From assembly GCA_030428915.1 (NCBI GenBank), contig JAUIDM010000007.1:1-33001 (forward strand): 33,001 nt of DNA. Reading direction: 5' to 3'. The notes under the pieces are model-generated. The model saw only the letters and a list, made by a program, of their open reading frames with translations, made no database searches and was not told the DNA's origin. This document shows positions 23,667-30,456 of this stretch, one piece after another (position 1 is the first letter of the stretch; each line of letters begins with the position of its first letter). Origin of the DNA: Alphaproteobacteria bacterium (GTDB lineage Bacteria > Pseudomonadota > Alphaproteobacteria > Rhodobacterales > Rhodobacteraceae). The translations under genes and the position numbers were made by a program.

Positions 23667-23780
23667 GATGTCGTCGCCTACGCCCGCGAGCAGTTCTTCG
23701 TCTGTCTTGGGCTGGAATACCTTCGCGAACTTCCCGACCTGGAGCAACTGGCGAAGGCCGTGGTGGTCGCTTCGTCGTGA
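23667..23780 (+). pseudogene. Remnant of the 3' end of another scpB gene
   Basis: In one frame, ending at a TGA (23778-23780), the sequence reads YAREQFFVCLGLEYLRELPDLEQLAK. The intact ScpB ends YTFVTTEQFLVAFGLESLRDLPDREQLED, so the match is clear but diverged. There is no start codon or upstream part. It comes from a different scpB allele and marks a recombination boundary before the next module. Confidence 0.75.
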
Positions 23781-23830
23781 GAGCGAAGCGGTGTTCGCAT
23801 GCTGTGACCCATTTACACGATCTAAATGAA

Positions 23831-23882
23831 TTTCGAATATTTCGAGTGTTGCGATTGTTTCGAATGAGGGATAGCCTATATC
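23831..23882 (+). promoter_or_regulatory. Putative promoter/operator of the HTH-PIN pair
   Basis: TTTCGAA (23831), TTTCGAG (23840) and TTTCGAA (23858) repeat upstream of a TATATC box at 23877. A weak -35 (ATTGTT, 17 bp upstream) overlaps the third repeat. The repeats are plausible antitoxin binding sites. The gene start is 31 bp further on. Confidence 0.45.
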
Positions 23883-23913
23883 CAACACGAGACGAGAGAA
23901 CCGGAGAGAGAAG

Positions 23914-24378
23914 ATGAACGCCCTCAGAAAAGAGGCGTTCTTTGATCGTTTGCCCGACGAGGTCGAGATCAAGAACGCCGAACAACTCAGAACGATTGTC
24001 GCCTCCCAGATCAAGGAAGGCGAACCGACAAAGCTGTCGCTCGCCCTGGAAGGCGGCGAAGTTCGCACCGTGACGCTTGCGCCGGCCTTGACGGCTTCGC
24101 TACTCGAAGTGCTGCGGCTTGTCTCGAGCGGTCGCGGGTTTCGGATGATTCCCGTCGAGTCAGAGCTGACCACGCAGCAGGCGGCGGACCTTCTCAATGT
24201 GTCCCGCCCATTCCTGGTGAAGCTTCTCGAGGAAGGTGAGATTCCGTTTGCGAAGACCGGCCGACATCGCCGGGTTCGTGCCGACGATCTGTTTGCCTAC
24301 AAGGAGAAGCGTGACGCGTCTCGCTCTGATGCTTTGAGTGACCTTGCCGCAATGGATGCGGAAGAAGGTCTTGTATGA
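23914..24378 (+). CDS. Excisionase-type HTH antitoxin for a PIN toxin
   Basis: A 154-residue protein with a strong ribosome site (GGAGAG). The N-terminal 80 residues are variable. A MerR/excisionase-like helix-turn-helix lies near residues 82-130: ELTTQQAADLLNVSRPFLVKLLEEGEIPFAKTGRHRRVRADDLFAYK. An acidic tail would contact the toxin. Its stop overlaps the PIN gene ATG (ATGA), a typical antitoxin-toxin arrangement. It should repress the operon through the TTTCGAA repeats (inference). Confidence 0.85.
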   Translation: MNALRKEAFFDRLPDEVEIKNAEQLRTIVASQIKEGEPTKLSLALEGGEVRTVTLAPALTASLLEVLRLVSSGRGFRMIPVESELTTQQAADLLNVSRPFLVKLLEEGEIPFAKTGRHRRVRADDLFAYKEKRDASRSDALSDLAAMDAEEGLV

Positions 24379-24950
24379 GCCGATACGCGGATCGGTTCAC
24401 TGCTCTTCTCGATGCCTGCGTGCTTGGCGGCGCGCTTCGAAGAAACATGCTACTAAGCTTGGCCGAGGCCGGCTTGTTTCGGCCTCGGTGGAGCAGTCGC
24501 ATCCTTGACGAGACCCAGAAAGCGATCACCCAAATCACCAAGGGCGAAACCGATGGTTCCCGGCAAAGGGCGGCAATCGAAGCAGCATTCCCTGAAGCTC
24601 TGGTGACTGGTTATGAGATCTTCGAAGGCAAGCTTGCGTTGCCTGATCCGGGCGACAACCATGTGCTGGCAGCGGCCATCGCGACGTCTGCTTCAGTCAT
24701 CGTGACGGACAATCTTGCCGACTTTCCTTCCGCGGTTCTGGACCCGCACGCCATCCAGGCGATTTCCGCCGACGACTTCATCGCCGATACAATCGAGCTG
24801 GATCCCTCGGAGGCCATTCTGGCCCTGCGTCGCATGCGCGAGCGCTTCAAGAACCCGGCGCTCGATGTTGCGGCTTTGATTCACAAGTCAGAAGCGCAGG
24901 GCCTATTGCAGGTTGCAACCTTCATGGACGAGTACCAGTCGTTCCTGTGA
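24375..24950 (+). CDS. PIN-domain toxin (VapC-like ribonuclease)
   Basis: A 191-residue PIN-fold protein. Acidic metal-binding residues are visible: Asp13 in LLDACVL, Glu46 in RILDETQ, Asp94 in DPGDNHVLAAA and Asp112 in VTDNLADF. The C-terminal 60 residues are helical and end MDEYQSFL. PIN toxins cleave RNA; the specific target is unknown. A diverged copy of its 3' end lies at about 26930-27060, on the other side of the AbiE cassette. Confidence 0.87.
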   Translation: MSRYADRFTALLDACVLGGALRRNMLLSLAEAGLFRPRWSSRILDETQKAITQITKGETDGSRQRAAIEAAFPEALVTGYEIFEGKLALPDPGDNHVLAAAIATSASVIVTDNLADFPSAVLDPHAIQAISADDFIADTIELDPSEAILALRRMRERFKNPALDVAALIHKSEAQGLLQVATFMDEYQSFL

Positions 24951-25011
24951 GGAGACGACTGGTGGATGTTATAGCACAGGCATACGGTACCGTCGGCGAT
25001 GGTAGTTGACG

Positions 25012-25056
25012 TTATTTCCCGCCGGACGTGTTAAGCGGTCCGTGGTAATCTGTCAT
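25012..25056 (-). pseudogene. Remnant of the 3' end of a CapV-like gene
   Basis: The minus strand reads DYHGPLNTSGGK then TAA. The intact CapV gene ends FYHGPLSTPGGT then TAA. The match of about 12 codons, including the stop, is embedded in a 22-bp repeat shared with 27085-27106 at 21 of 22 bases. The rest of that capV copy is gone. It lies between the PIN gene and AbiEii. Confidence 0.7.
25027..25048. repeat. Junction repeat, left copy (flanks the AbiE cassette)
   Basis: CGTGTTAAGCGG followed by TCCGTGGTAA. The right copy at 27085-27106 differs at one base. The AbiE genes lie between the two copies. Confidence 0.85.
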
Positions 25057-25069
25057 CTCTGATCCATCT

Positions 25070-25987
25070 TCAGCCGAGGAGCTTCTCCAGCTCTTCCCTT
25101 TGGGCGGCATGCTTCTTGGGGTTCTCTGCTTTCAGCTTGTTCACGTTGATGAGCTTCCATCTGACCGCTGGAAGCTCGGCCGATTGAGGGCGGTCGATCG
25201 CGTCGAAGTCTGGATCGCCGTCATGCAGGGTTCTCAGAAACCTCTTCGCGCCCTCATCCAAGCGGGATTGGATATCACCGATCAGGCGGTCGCGCGTTGA
25301 GACCAATTCCGCAAGGTCGACCGCTTCCTTCGTCATTCCCTCGAATTCCCGCGCGTAGGGCTGATCAAGATCGATCAGGTTTGGGTTCAGCAATTCGTGC
25401 GGCGGGCGTGGGGAACTCGCGACGTAGATCAGAAAAGTGCGGAACAACGCGTCGGTAAACCCTTCATTCTCGTAGAGCAGTTTGACGTCGTAAAGGTCTC
25501 GCGGGTGCTGGCGATCAAGGGCTGCATGTAGCTTGCCGCCGAACAAATCCTCGAAGGAGACGATGTTCATCGCCGCATATCCGAACGCCTCCTCGACGGC
25601 TTCGGAGACTTCGCGTTGTTCCGGATCATGCACGACGCCCCGGGTGACGGGGGAGGTTTCGATCTTGATTTCGGCTGTCCCGAGGCGGGCGAGCGCACGC
25701 GTGGCGCCGCCGCCACCGCCGGCAATGCGCTGCGCTTTGGCGCCGGTGATTCCGCTTTCGATGGCGGCGGCAATCCGGTCCATCGCGTCGTTGATCTCGA
25801 CGAGGCTTTCGGCGCGGTCCTTGACAGGCAGATAGGTCAAATCGATATCGACCGAGAGGCGCGGAAGGTCGCGATAGAAGAGGTTGATGGCCGTCCCACC
25901 CTTGAGCGCAAATATTTTCTCCTTTGCGACATACGGCAGTATCCGCACGAGCAGCGCCACTTGGGCGGCATAGTCCTCACGCGCCAT
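25070..25987 (-). CDS. abiEii: AbiEii/AbiGii-type nucleotidyltransferase toxin
   Basis: A 305-residue protein starting at MAREDYAAQV; a track ATG at 25993 is an alternative. The nucleotidyltransferase motif is clear: ALKGGTAINLF (residues 28-37), then LSVDIDLTYL with Asp47 and Asp49. Further conserved parts are IVSFEDLFGGKLHAALDRQHPRDLYDVKLL and FLIYVASSPRP. AbiEii toxins modify nucleic acids, in studied relatives tRNA ends, and cause growth arrest or abortive infection. It overlaps the antitoxin end by 11 bases. Confidence 0.9.
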   Translation of the reverse strand: MAREDYAAQVALLVRILPYVAKEKIFALKGGTAINLFYRDLPRLSVDIDLTYLPVKDRAESLVEINDAMDRIAAAIESGITGAKAQRIAGGGGGATRALARLGTAEIKIETSPVTRGVVHDPEQREVSEAVEEAFGYAAMNIVSFEDLFGGKLHAALDRQHPRDLYDVKLLYENEGFTDALFRTFLIYVASSPRPPHELLNPNLIDLDQPYAREFEGMTKEAVDLAELVSTRDRLIGDIQSRLDEGAKRFLRTLHDGDPDFDAIDRPQSAELPAVRWKLINVNKLKAENPKKHAAQREELEKLLG

Positions 25988-26807
25988 GACCACGTTCCTT
26001 TCCTACAAACTCTTCGGGCACCATGATCCTGTAGCGCGGATGTATCTTGCCGCCTTTGACCAATGCGCGATCCCCGCTGCCTAGGTCGAACTCTTCCGGA
26101 TCGAGACGCTTGCGCCAGGCATGGTCGTGGCGGTCGGCAAACACGAAGAACAGGCGTTTGACCTTGATCTTCTTGCAACTTCTGAGCAGTGCCGAGAGGG
26201 TTCTCGGTCGCAACGTCGTCAGGCTTTCGAACACCATGTCGAGGTTGTGAAAGCTCTCCTGATCCGGCAACTCGTCCAGCGCCTCTAAGATCGCGCGTTC
26301 CGGCGAGGACATCACCAGTTTCCAGTCCCATGGCAGGGACGATGCTGTCTCGTTGAGATTATTTCGTGCGTCATTGACACCCAACTCTGGATCGGAGAAC
26401 AGCGATACGCTGCGTGTGCGGAGTTCGGCGTTGAGCGGCAGTTTTTCGAGCCAGTTGGGGATTTTTGAGGCGTAGAGCCAGACTGTGCTTTTGTCGCCGA
26501 GTGAGAGATAGTGCGCATAGCCTTGCAGGTCCAATGCCGTCGCCCCCCCGACATGGGCAGGGTAGTGCATGATGTGCTGGAGCGAGAGCAGGCAGGTCTT
26601 CCAATCGAGCGTATTCGTGGTGGCGCTGCCTGGAGAGGGACGGCGGAAGACGCCGCGTCCAAGGCGTTCTAGCCAGCCGCGTTGGACATAGGCGTAGGAC
26701 GAACGCCGGCCTATCCCGTGGTGCTCCAGCCAGGCGGAGTCCACGAGGAACCCCGTGGGGACAGCCTCAAGAAGGCTCTTTAATTTTTTGTGTTCTTGTC
26801 CACTCAT
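25977..26807 (-). CDS. abiEi: AbiEi-family type IV antitoxin
   Basis: A 276-residue protein. The N-terminal winged-helix domain (LLEAVPTGFLVDSAWLEHHGIGRRSSYAYVQRGWLERLGRGVFRR) is the AbiEi DNA-binding domain. The large C-terminal domain holds YPAHVGGATALDLQGYAHYLSLGD, SSPERAILEALDELPDQESFHNLD and a terminal FFVFADRHDHAWRKRLDPEEFDLG. It represses the operon and counteracts AbiEii without stable binding in studied cases. An upstream GTG at 26816 is an alternative start. Neither start has a ribosome site, and the sequence before them is AT-rich (AAAAATATATC), so a leaderless transcript is plausible. Confidence 0.88.
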   Translation of the reverse strand: MSGQEHKKLKSLLEAVPTGFLVDSAWLEHHGIGRRSSYAYVQRGWLERLGRGVFRRPSPGSATTNTLDWKTCLLSLQHIMHYPAHVGGATALDLQGYAHYLSLGDKSTVWLYASKIPNWLEKLPLNAELRTRSVSLFSDPELGVNDARNNLNETASSLPWDWKLVMSSPERAILEALDELPDQESFHNLDMVFESLTTLRPRTLSALLRSCKKIKVKRLFFVFADRHDHAWRKRLDPEEFDLGSGDRALVKGGKIHPRYRIMVPEEFVGKERGHGA

Positions 26808-26929
26808 AGACGACACAATGATATATTTTTAAAGAGAGCGCCACATGTTTCAGTGGAAACCCACAAAATAGTCGGTCAAGGATGGACAAATTTTTTCATT
26901 TTCAAAGAGACTGGTGGTTGTCGGCTCTG

Positions 26930-27069
26930 AAACTCACCAGAAAAGCAGGGGTGGATGCCCTCGAACAGCTGAGAATACACCCGGCCATGTGGGCTTCGCA
27001 GATGAGCGACTATCAGTCGTTCCTGCGACGAGAAAACCGGTGTTTGTATATCGGCGAATGTGGCCGATT
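26930..27069 (+). pseudogene. Remnant of the 3' end of a PIN toxin gene
   Basis: The frame containing MSDYQSFL matches the end of the intact PIN gene (MDEYQSFL), and the DNA tract CAGTCGTTCCTG is identical. Downstream bases stay similar for about 20 nt (GA.GAG and .GGTG blocks). No PIN catalytic residues remain. The small track ORF at 26882-27073 includes this tail. It abuts the 3' end of capV, mirroring the junction at 24930-25056. Confidence 0.55.
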
Positions 27070-28137
27070 TTAAGTTCCTCCGGGCGTGCTAAGCGGTCCG
27101 TGGTAAAATGCAGCCGAAGCTCGAGGAGCATCAAAGAATGTCTCAAGCCGTTCGGCGTTTTCTTCGACAAGACGTTTCGCCTGCTGCGGAAGTTCGGCAC
27201 TCGCTCGCGTGAAGTCATCAAGTGCAATGGGTTCGAGCGTCGGAGCGGATGTCAGACGAAGCATGCGGTCTCGCCCGATCAAAAGTCCGGCCTGTCCAAG
27301 GGCGTTCTGGCTTTGCAGGTGCATTGCGCTCTCGATGATTGTTCTCCAGTGGAACATGCCGCCGCGCTTGATCTGACCGTCAGTCATACGAAGGTCTTGA
27401 TCGCCACAGCCTAGGCTCAGAATATCGATTTTGTGTCTGTCTACGTTGAAACAGCTCATGGCATCGACCAGCGCCACCATGACGGGGTTGTTCGCCCAAA
27501 CACCGCCATCGGCAAAGTGCCGGGTGCCGTTTCGGTAGGTCGAGAAGAATGTCGGCGCGGCTGACGTCGCCAATGCCACCGTAACCAGTTCTTCCTGCCA
27601 GTCGAGGCGGAAGTCAGGGTGGTGCGGGGTCTTGAGGACGTTGACCTCGTTGAACCCATCGAAGGCGGGAATGTTCAAACGCACATTGACCGAGCCCAGT
27701 GTCCTGTTGCCAAAGCGATCTCGAAGCGCTCGTTCCAAGGGTTCGCGGTTGTATCGATATACGGCAAGATCGCGGGCAAACTGGTAAGCGGATCGCATCG
27801 CGCGACCAAATCGAGTTGGCGGCGTCCAAGGCCGGGGAAATATTTCCGACCCGTGGCGCATATAGATCTCGAGAACCTCCTCGGCGCGCATCCCTGCTGC
27901 CATGCCGAGCGCGATTATTCCTCCGGTCGAAGTGCCGGCGATCATGTCGAAGTAGCTGGCTGCCGAACCGCCCTTCAAGAAACGACGCTCGCATTCCGCC
28001 AGCACTGCCGCAGGCAGAATGCCTTTTATGCCGCCGCCATCAATGGACAGTATGCGAAGATCATCTGCGGGCCATTCGAGTTGATCTCGACGGTGAAAGA
28101 TGGTGCCCTGCGAGCGGCGGGATTGAGGTTGTGCCAT
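27070..28137 (-). CDS. capV: CapV patatin-like phospholipase, CBASS effector
   Basis: A 355-residue protein. I choose the ATG at 28137 because GGAGAG precedes it; the track start at 28209 lies inside the E2 gene. The oxyanion motif DGGGIKG (33-39), the nucleophile elbow GTSTG (Ser70) and the catalytic DGG (Asp210 in HFADGGVWANNP) make a complete Ser-Asp patatin active site. CapV proteins are switched on by cyclic GMP-AMP-type dinucleotides and degrade inner-membrane phospholipids, killing the infected cell. It is the last gene of the CBASS operon. The stop lies next to the junction repeat. Confidence 0.93.
   Translation of the reverse strand: MAQPQSRRSQGTIFHRRDQLEWPADDLRILSIDGGGIKGILPAAVLAECERRFLKGGSAASYFDMIAGTSTGGIIALGMAAGMRAEEVLEIYMRHGSEIFPRPWTPPTRFGRAMRSAYQFARDLAVYRYNREPLERALRDRFGNRTLGSVNVRLNIPAFDGFNEVNVLKTPHHPDFRLDWQEELVTVALATSAAPTFFSTYRNGTRHFADGGVWANNPVMVALVDAMSCFNVDRHKIDILSLGCGDQDLRMTDGQIKRGGMFHWRTIIESAMHLQSQNALGQAGLLIGRDRMLRLTSAPTLEPIALDDFTRASAELPQQAKRLVEENAERLETFFDAPRASAAFYHGPLSTPGGT
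27085..27106. repeat. Junction repeat, right copy (3' end of capV)
   Basis: CGTGCTAAGCGG followed by TCCGTGGTAA, inside the last codons of capV (YHGPLST). One base differs from the copy at 25027-25048. Confidence 0.85.
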
Positions 28138-28630
28138 GAAATCTCTCCATAAGTACCGCCAACCTGGATCGCTCGCCTGACTGACTTCTGATGTGTTTGC
28201 CGGTCCCAAACCATTTTCCCGAAGCGAGCCAGCTTTCGTAGCAGCTCAGCCAGTTGGACGCCCAGGGAATGGTCGTATTGCTGATCAGGTCATCTGGCGA
28301 CCACTGATCCGCTTCGTTGTCGAAGAGGCAGAGGAATGGCCCCGTACGGTCTGTTCGCGGATGTGAAACGTAAACATGCGGCAGGGACCCTTCTTCGTTG
28401 CCGAAACGCCTTTGCAATGTCGGTTCAAGAACCTCAACCAGTGGCTGCAGGTACAGGTTTGATCTGCCTTCAAGCAGTAAGGGTTCCGTATATTCTACCC
28501 GCAGCCGGTACATCGTTCTGTGTGGCTGCAGATGCCCTTCCCAAACGCAAGTTCGCTGGCTCAGCCGGTCGCATGACCATTCAGGATAGACATCGGCCAT
28601 GTCCGCAATCTGATCACCAACAGTTATCAT
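28061..28630 (-). CDS. E2-like conjugating enzyme of a type II-short CBASS
   Basis: A 189-residue protein with the pattern of prokaryotic E2 domains in CBASS: VWEGHLQPHRTMYRLRVEY (beta-strands), LVEVLEPTLQRR, LPHVYVSH, the probable catalytic Cys101 in GPFLCLF, DQWSPDDLI, and a hydrophobic IPWASNWLSCYESWLASGKWFGTGKH. No E1 or JAB domain is fused, which defines the short, E2-only type. In characterised systems it links the CD-NTase C-terminus to targets and raises its activity. It overlaps the CD-NTase by 17 bases and CapV by 77. The last 44 residues are Arg/Ser-rich, unlike the fold. Confidence 0.85.
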   Translation of the reverse strand: MITVGDQIADMADVYPEWSCDRLSQRTCVWEGHLQPHRTMYRLRVEYTEPLLLEGRSNLYLQPLVEVLEPTLQRRFGNEEGSLPHVYVSHPRTDRTGPFLCLFDNEADQWSPDDLISNTTIPWASNWLSCYESWLASGKWFGTGKHIRSQSGERSRLAVLMERFHGTTSIPPLAGHHLSPSRSTRMARR

Positions 28631-29975
28631 CAGGTACAGTGCCCCCCATGTTCGTATTCGCGCGTGCAGGCTTCACGAGGCCTGGTGCGGATGCGATCCC
28701 AGCACCCAGAGCTGGAGCAGCCAGGGACGAAACAGGTGCCGCAGGTTTCAAATGCCCGCTCGGTGTCATGCCGAGCGCACCATGTTCGAGCTGGACAGTC
28801 TGTGCGCGATGATAGGCCTGCAGAGCGGTCTCGCCGGCCCTTTCGCCGAACAAATCGTCGAACGTCGATTGGATAACCGCAGGATCGAAGCCAACCCGCT
28901 TCAGGTTTTCGAGGCGTTCGATGAGGGTGAGCAAGTCCGCCGCCCAAAGCTGCTGGTCGCTCCTTTGAGCCGGCCAACGATCGGTAAAGAGGTCCGGGTA
29001 ATGTGCCGGATTGCGAACTTCCAGCAACCGCAGGTTCTGTTCGGCATTGCGGATCTGCCAGCGCATCCGCTTGGCAATCGCAATCACCTCATCGACCAGG
29101 CTATCGTTTGCAGGGCCGGCATCGATTGCAATCGCTGCGATAATGACGGCCGGGGGTTTGCGTTTGCCACGGTGATCGTCGTGCTTGCGATAGCGTTTGT
29201 CGCGGAACCTCTTGATCAGTTGCAGGGCAACCACGCGAGGCGATTTCTGGTCGAGCGGGACATGCACCGGCATCGGTTGGGTATCTGCCTTTTGCAACGC
29301 CAGACCAGACGTCTCATTTGAAAGCCGCGTGGCCAGTTCGGTGTAGGTTTCGCCGTCTACGAGGTAACGACGCGCATCGAAGCGCTTCTGAAACGCCTCG
29401 CTGATCTCGACGCGAGCATTGAAGTGATCGGCAAACCCCTTCGGATTGATCTCCTTATGGTACCGCTCGTCCGTCTCAGGCTTGTAGTGAAACAGGGTCG
29501 CCACGCGTTCTGGTGCCCCATCGATGCGAACGACCGGCATCAGATCGACCGTGACGCCGTCCGGGTAGGTAACCGTGACACAGCGACTGTTTTTCTCAAT
29601 CAGGTAGTCGTAGTACTTGCTGCCTTCTTCCCCCTTGATCGCTTTGTACAATTGTTCAAGCACCCATGCCGGGTCGGTGCCAGGAGCGATCGCGATCTCA
29701 AGCACGGCATCAACGTCGTGCTGGTCGGTCTTCAGGCGTGACCGTGTCGCGGCGTGGATTGCAAAGCTGCCAGAAGGGTAGATCTCAAGGACCAAATCTT
29801 CGAGAGGGCTTCCAGGGCGGTCGACATGCTGAGCGAGCCCGCGAAAATGGCGGTCAGCTTCGTCGTGCATAGTGCGTGTGATCTGGATGGCACGTGCAAC
29901 GTCCATCAGCGCAGCTTCTACAGGGTCGATCTCCAGGCTGCGGGCGAAATCTTCGAGGTTCGTCCTGATATTCAT
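28614..29975 (-). CDS. CD-NTase (cGAS-like cyclic nucleotide synthase) of CBASS
   Basis: A 453-residue protein. The polymerase-beta-like active site is complete: GS at 69-70 (YPSGSFAIHAATR), Asp87 and Asp89 in HDVDAVLEI, and Asp144 in TVDLMPVV. The helical C-terminal half includes VVALQLIKRFRDKRY and AVIIAAIAI. After about residue 405 an Ala/Pro/Gly-rich, probably disordered tail runs to the end, which reads NMGG followed by eight more residues ending DDNCW. It makes a cyclic di- or oligonucleotide on phage infection that activates CapV; the product cannot be read from sequence. First gene of the operon; divergent from the XRE regulator. Confidence 0.92.
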   Translation of the reverse strand: MNIRTNLEDFARSLEIDPVEAALMDVARAIQITRTMHDEADRHFRGLAQHVDRPGSPLEDLVLEIYPSGSFAIHAATRSRLKTDQHDVDAVLEIAIAPGTDPAWVLEQLYKAIKGEEGSKYYDYLIEKNSRCVTVTYPDGVTVDLMPVVRIDGAPERVATLFHYKPETDERYHKEINPKGFADHFNARVEISEAFQKRFDARRYLVDGETYTELATRLSNETSGLALQKADTQPMPVHVPLDQKSPRVVALQLIKRFRDKRYRKHDDHRGKRKPPAVIIAAIAIDAGPANDSLVDEVIAIAKRMRWQIRNAEQNLRLLEVRNPAHYPDLFTDRWPAQRSDQQLWAADLLTLIERLENLKRVGFDPAVIQSTFDDLFGERAGETALQAYHRAQTVQLEHGALGMTPSGHLKPAAPVSSLAAPALGAGIASAPGLVKPARANTNMGGTVPDDNCW

Positions 29976-29995
29976 CTTCTTCTGCCCCCTCAGGC

Positions 29996-30024
29996 TTGAC
30001 GGATTCGCTGATCCGTCTTACAGT
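29996..30024 (+). promoter_or_regulatory. Predicted promoter of the XRE/ImmA-IrrE pair
   Basis: TTGACG (29996-30001), 17 bp, TACAGT (30019-30024). The space between the boxes is almost filled by the palindrome at 29998-30017. The message would have a leader of about 90 bases. Confidence 0.5.
29998..30017. promoter_or_regulatory. 20-bp palindrome, candidate operator shared with CBASS
   Basis: GACGGAT-tcgctg-ATCCGTC has perfect 7-bp arms. It lies 22 bp upstream of the CD-NTase ATG and between the -35 and -10 of the divergent promoter, so a repressor bound here could silence both directions. The XRE protein encoded at 30121 is the natural candidate. Confidence 0.6.
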
Positions 30025-30032
30025 TTTTGACG

Positions 30033-30056
30033 TTTTCGTAGGGCGGAAAGCGAAAA
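30033..30056. promoter_or_regulatory. Second inverted repeat in the CBASS/regulator intergenic region
   Basis: TTTTCG (30033-30038) and CGAAAA (30051-30056) are inverted 12 bp apart. A further perfect 10-bp palindrome, ACGATATCGT, is at 30087-30096. Either may be a secondary repressor site. A convincing minus-strand promoter for the CBASS operon was not identified. Confidence 0.35.
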
Positions 30057-30120
30057 AAGAAGCCGCGAGCAAGCGGCAGGAATCCTACGATATCGTCATA
30101 CTAACACATGCGGGAGCGTC

Positions 30121-30456
30121 ATGTCAAATTCTACGGATTCCAATGGTGGGTTCGGTGACAGGTTACGTCAGGCCAGAGAAGCGCGAGGGATCAACCAAAC
30201 GGAACTTGCGGCGAAGACTGGGTTACAACCATCAGCAATCGGCCATTTCGAGAAGGAGCGGCGCAAGCCTTCGTTTGCAAACATTAGGGCCCTCGCGAAG
30301 GCATTGAGCGTTACGTCAGACTACTTGCTAGGCAGGACCAACGACATGGCGGGAGCAACAACGGCATTTCGTGGTGAAGAGAACCTGTCAGACGACGACC
30401 GAGAGCACATCCAAATGATGATCGACCTCATGAACCAGAGAAAGTCGGGTCGTTGA
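30121..30456 (+). CDS. XRE-family repressor, CapH-like
   Basis: A 111-residue protein with an N-terminal Cro/C1 helix-turn-helix (FGDRLRQAREARGINQTELAAKTGLQPSAIGHFEKERRKPSFANIRALAKALSVTSDYLLGR, residues 11-72). A short acidic C-terminal helix follows (DDDREHIQMMIDLMNQR) that could dimerise. It is divergent from the CBASS operon and overlaps an ImmA/IrrE-type protease gene. This matches the known CapH-CapP pair, in which CapH represses CBASS until CapP cleaves it after DNA damage. The assignment to that role is by arrangement and family, not by orthology proof. Confidence 0.85.
   Translation: MSNSTDSNGGFGDRLRQAREARGINQTELAAKTGLQPSAIGHFEKERRKPSFANIRALAKALSVTSDYLLGRTNDMAGATTAFRGEENLSDDDREHIQMMIDLMNQRKSGR

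Noticed and set aside
26912-27414. Plus-strand ORF 26914-27414 opposite capV
   Set aside because: It is antisense to the catalytic CapV gene over most of its length and has no ribosome site.
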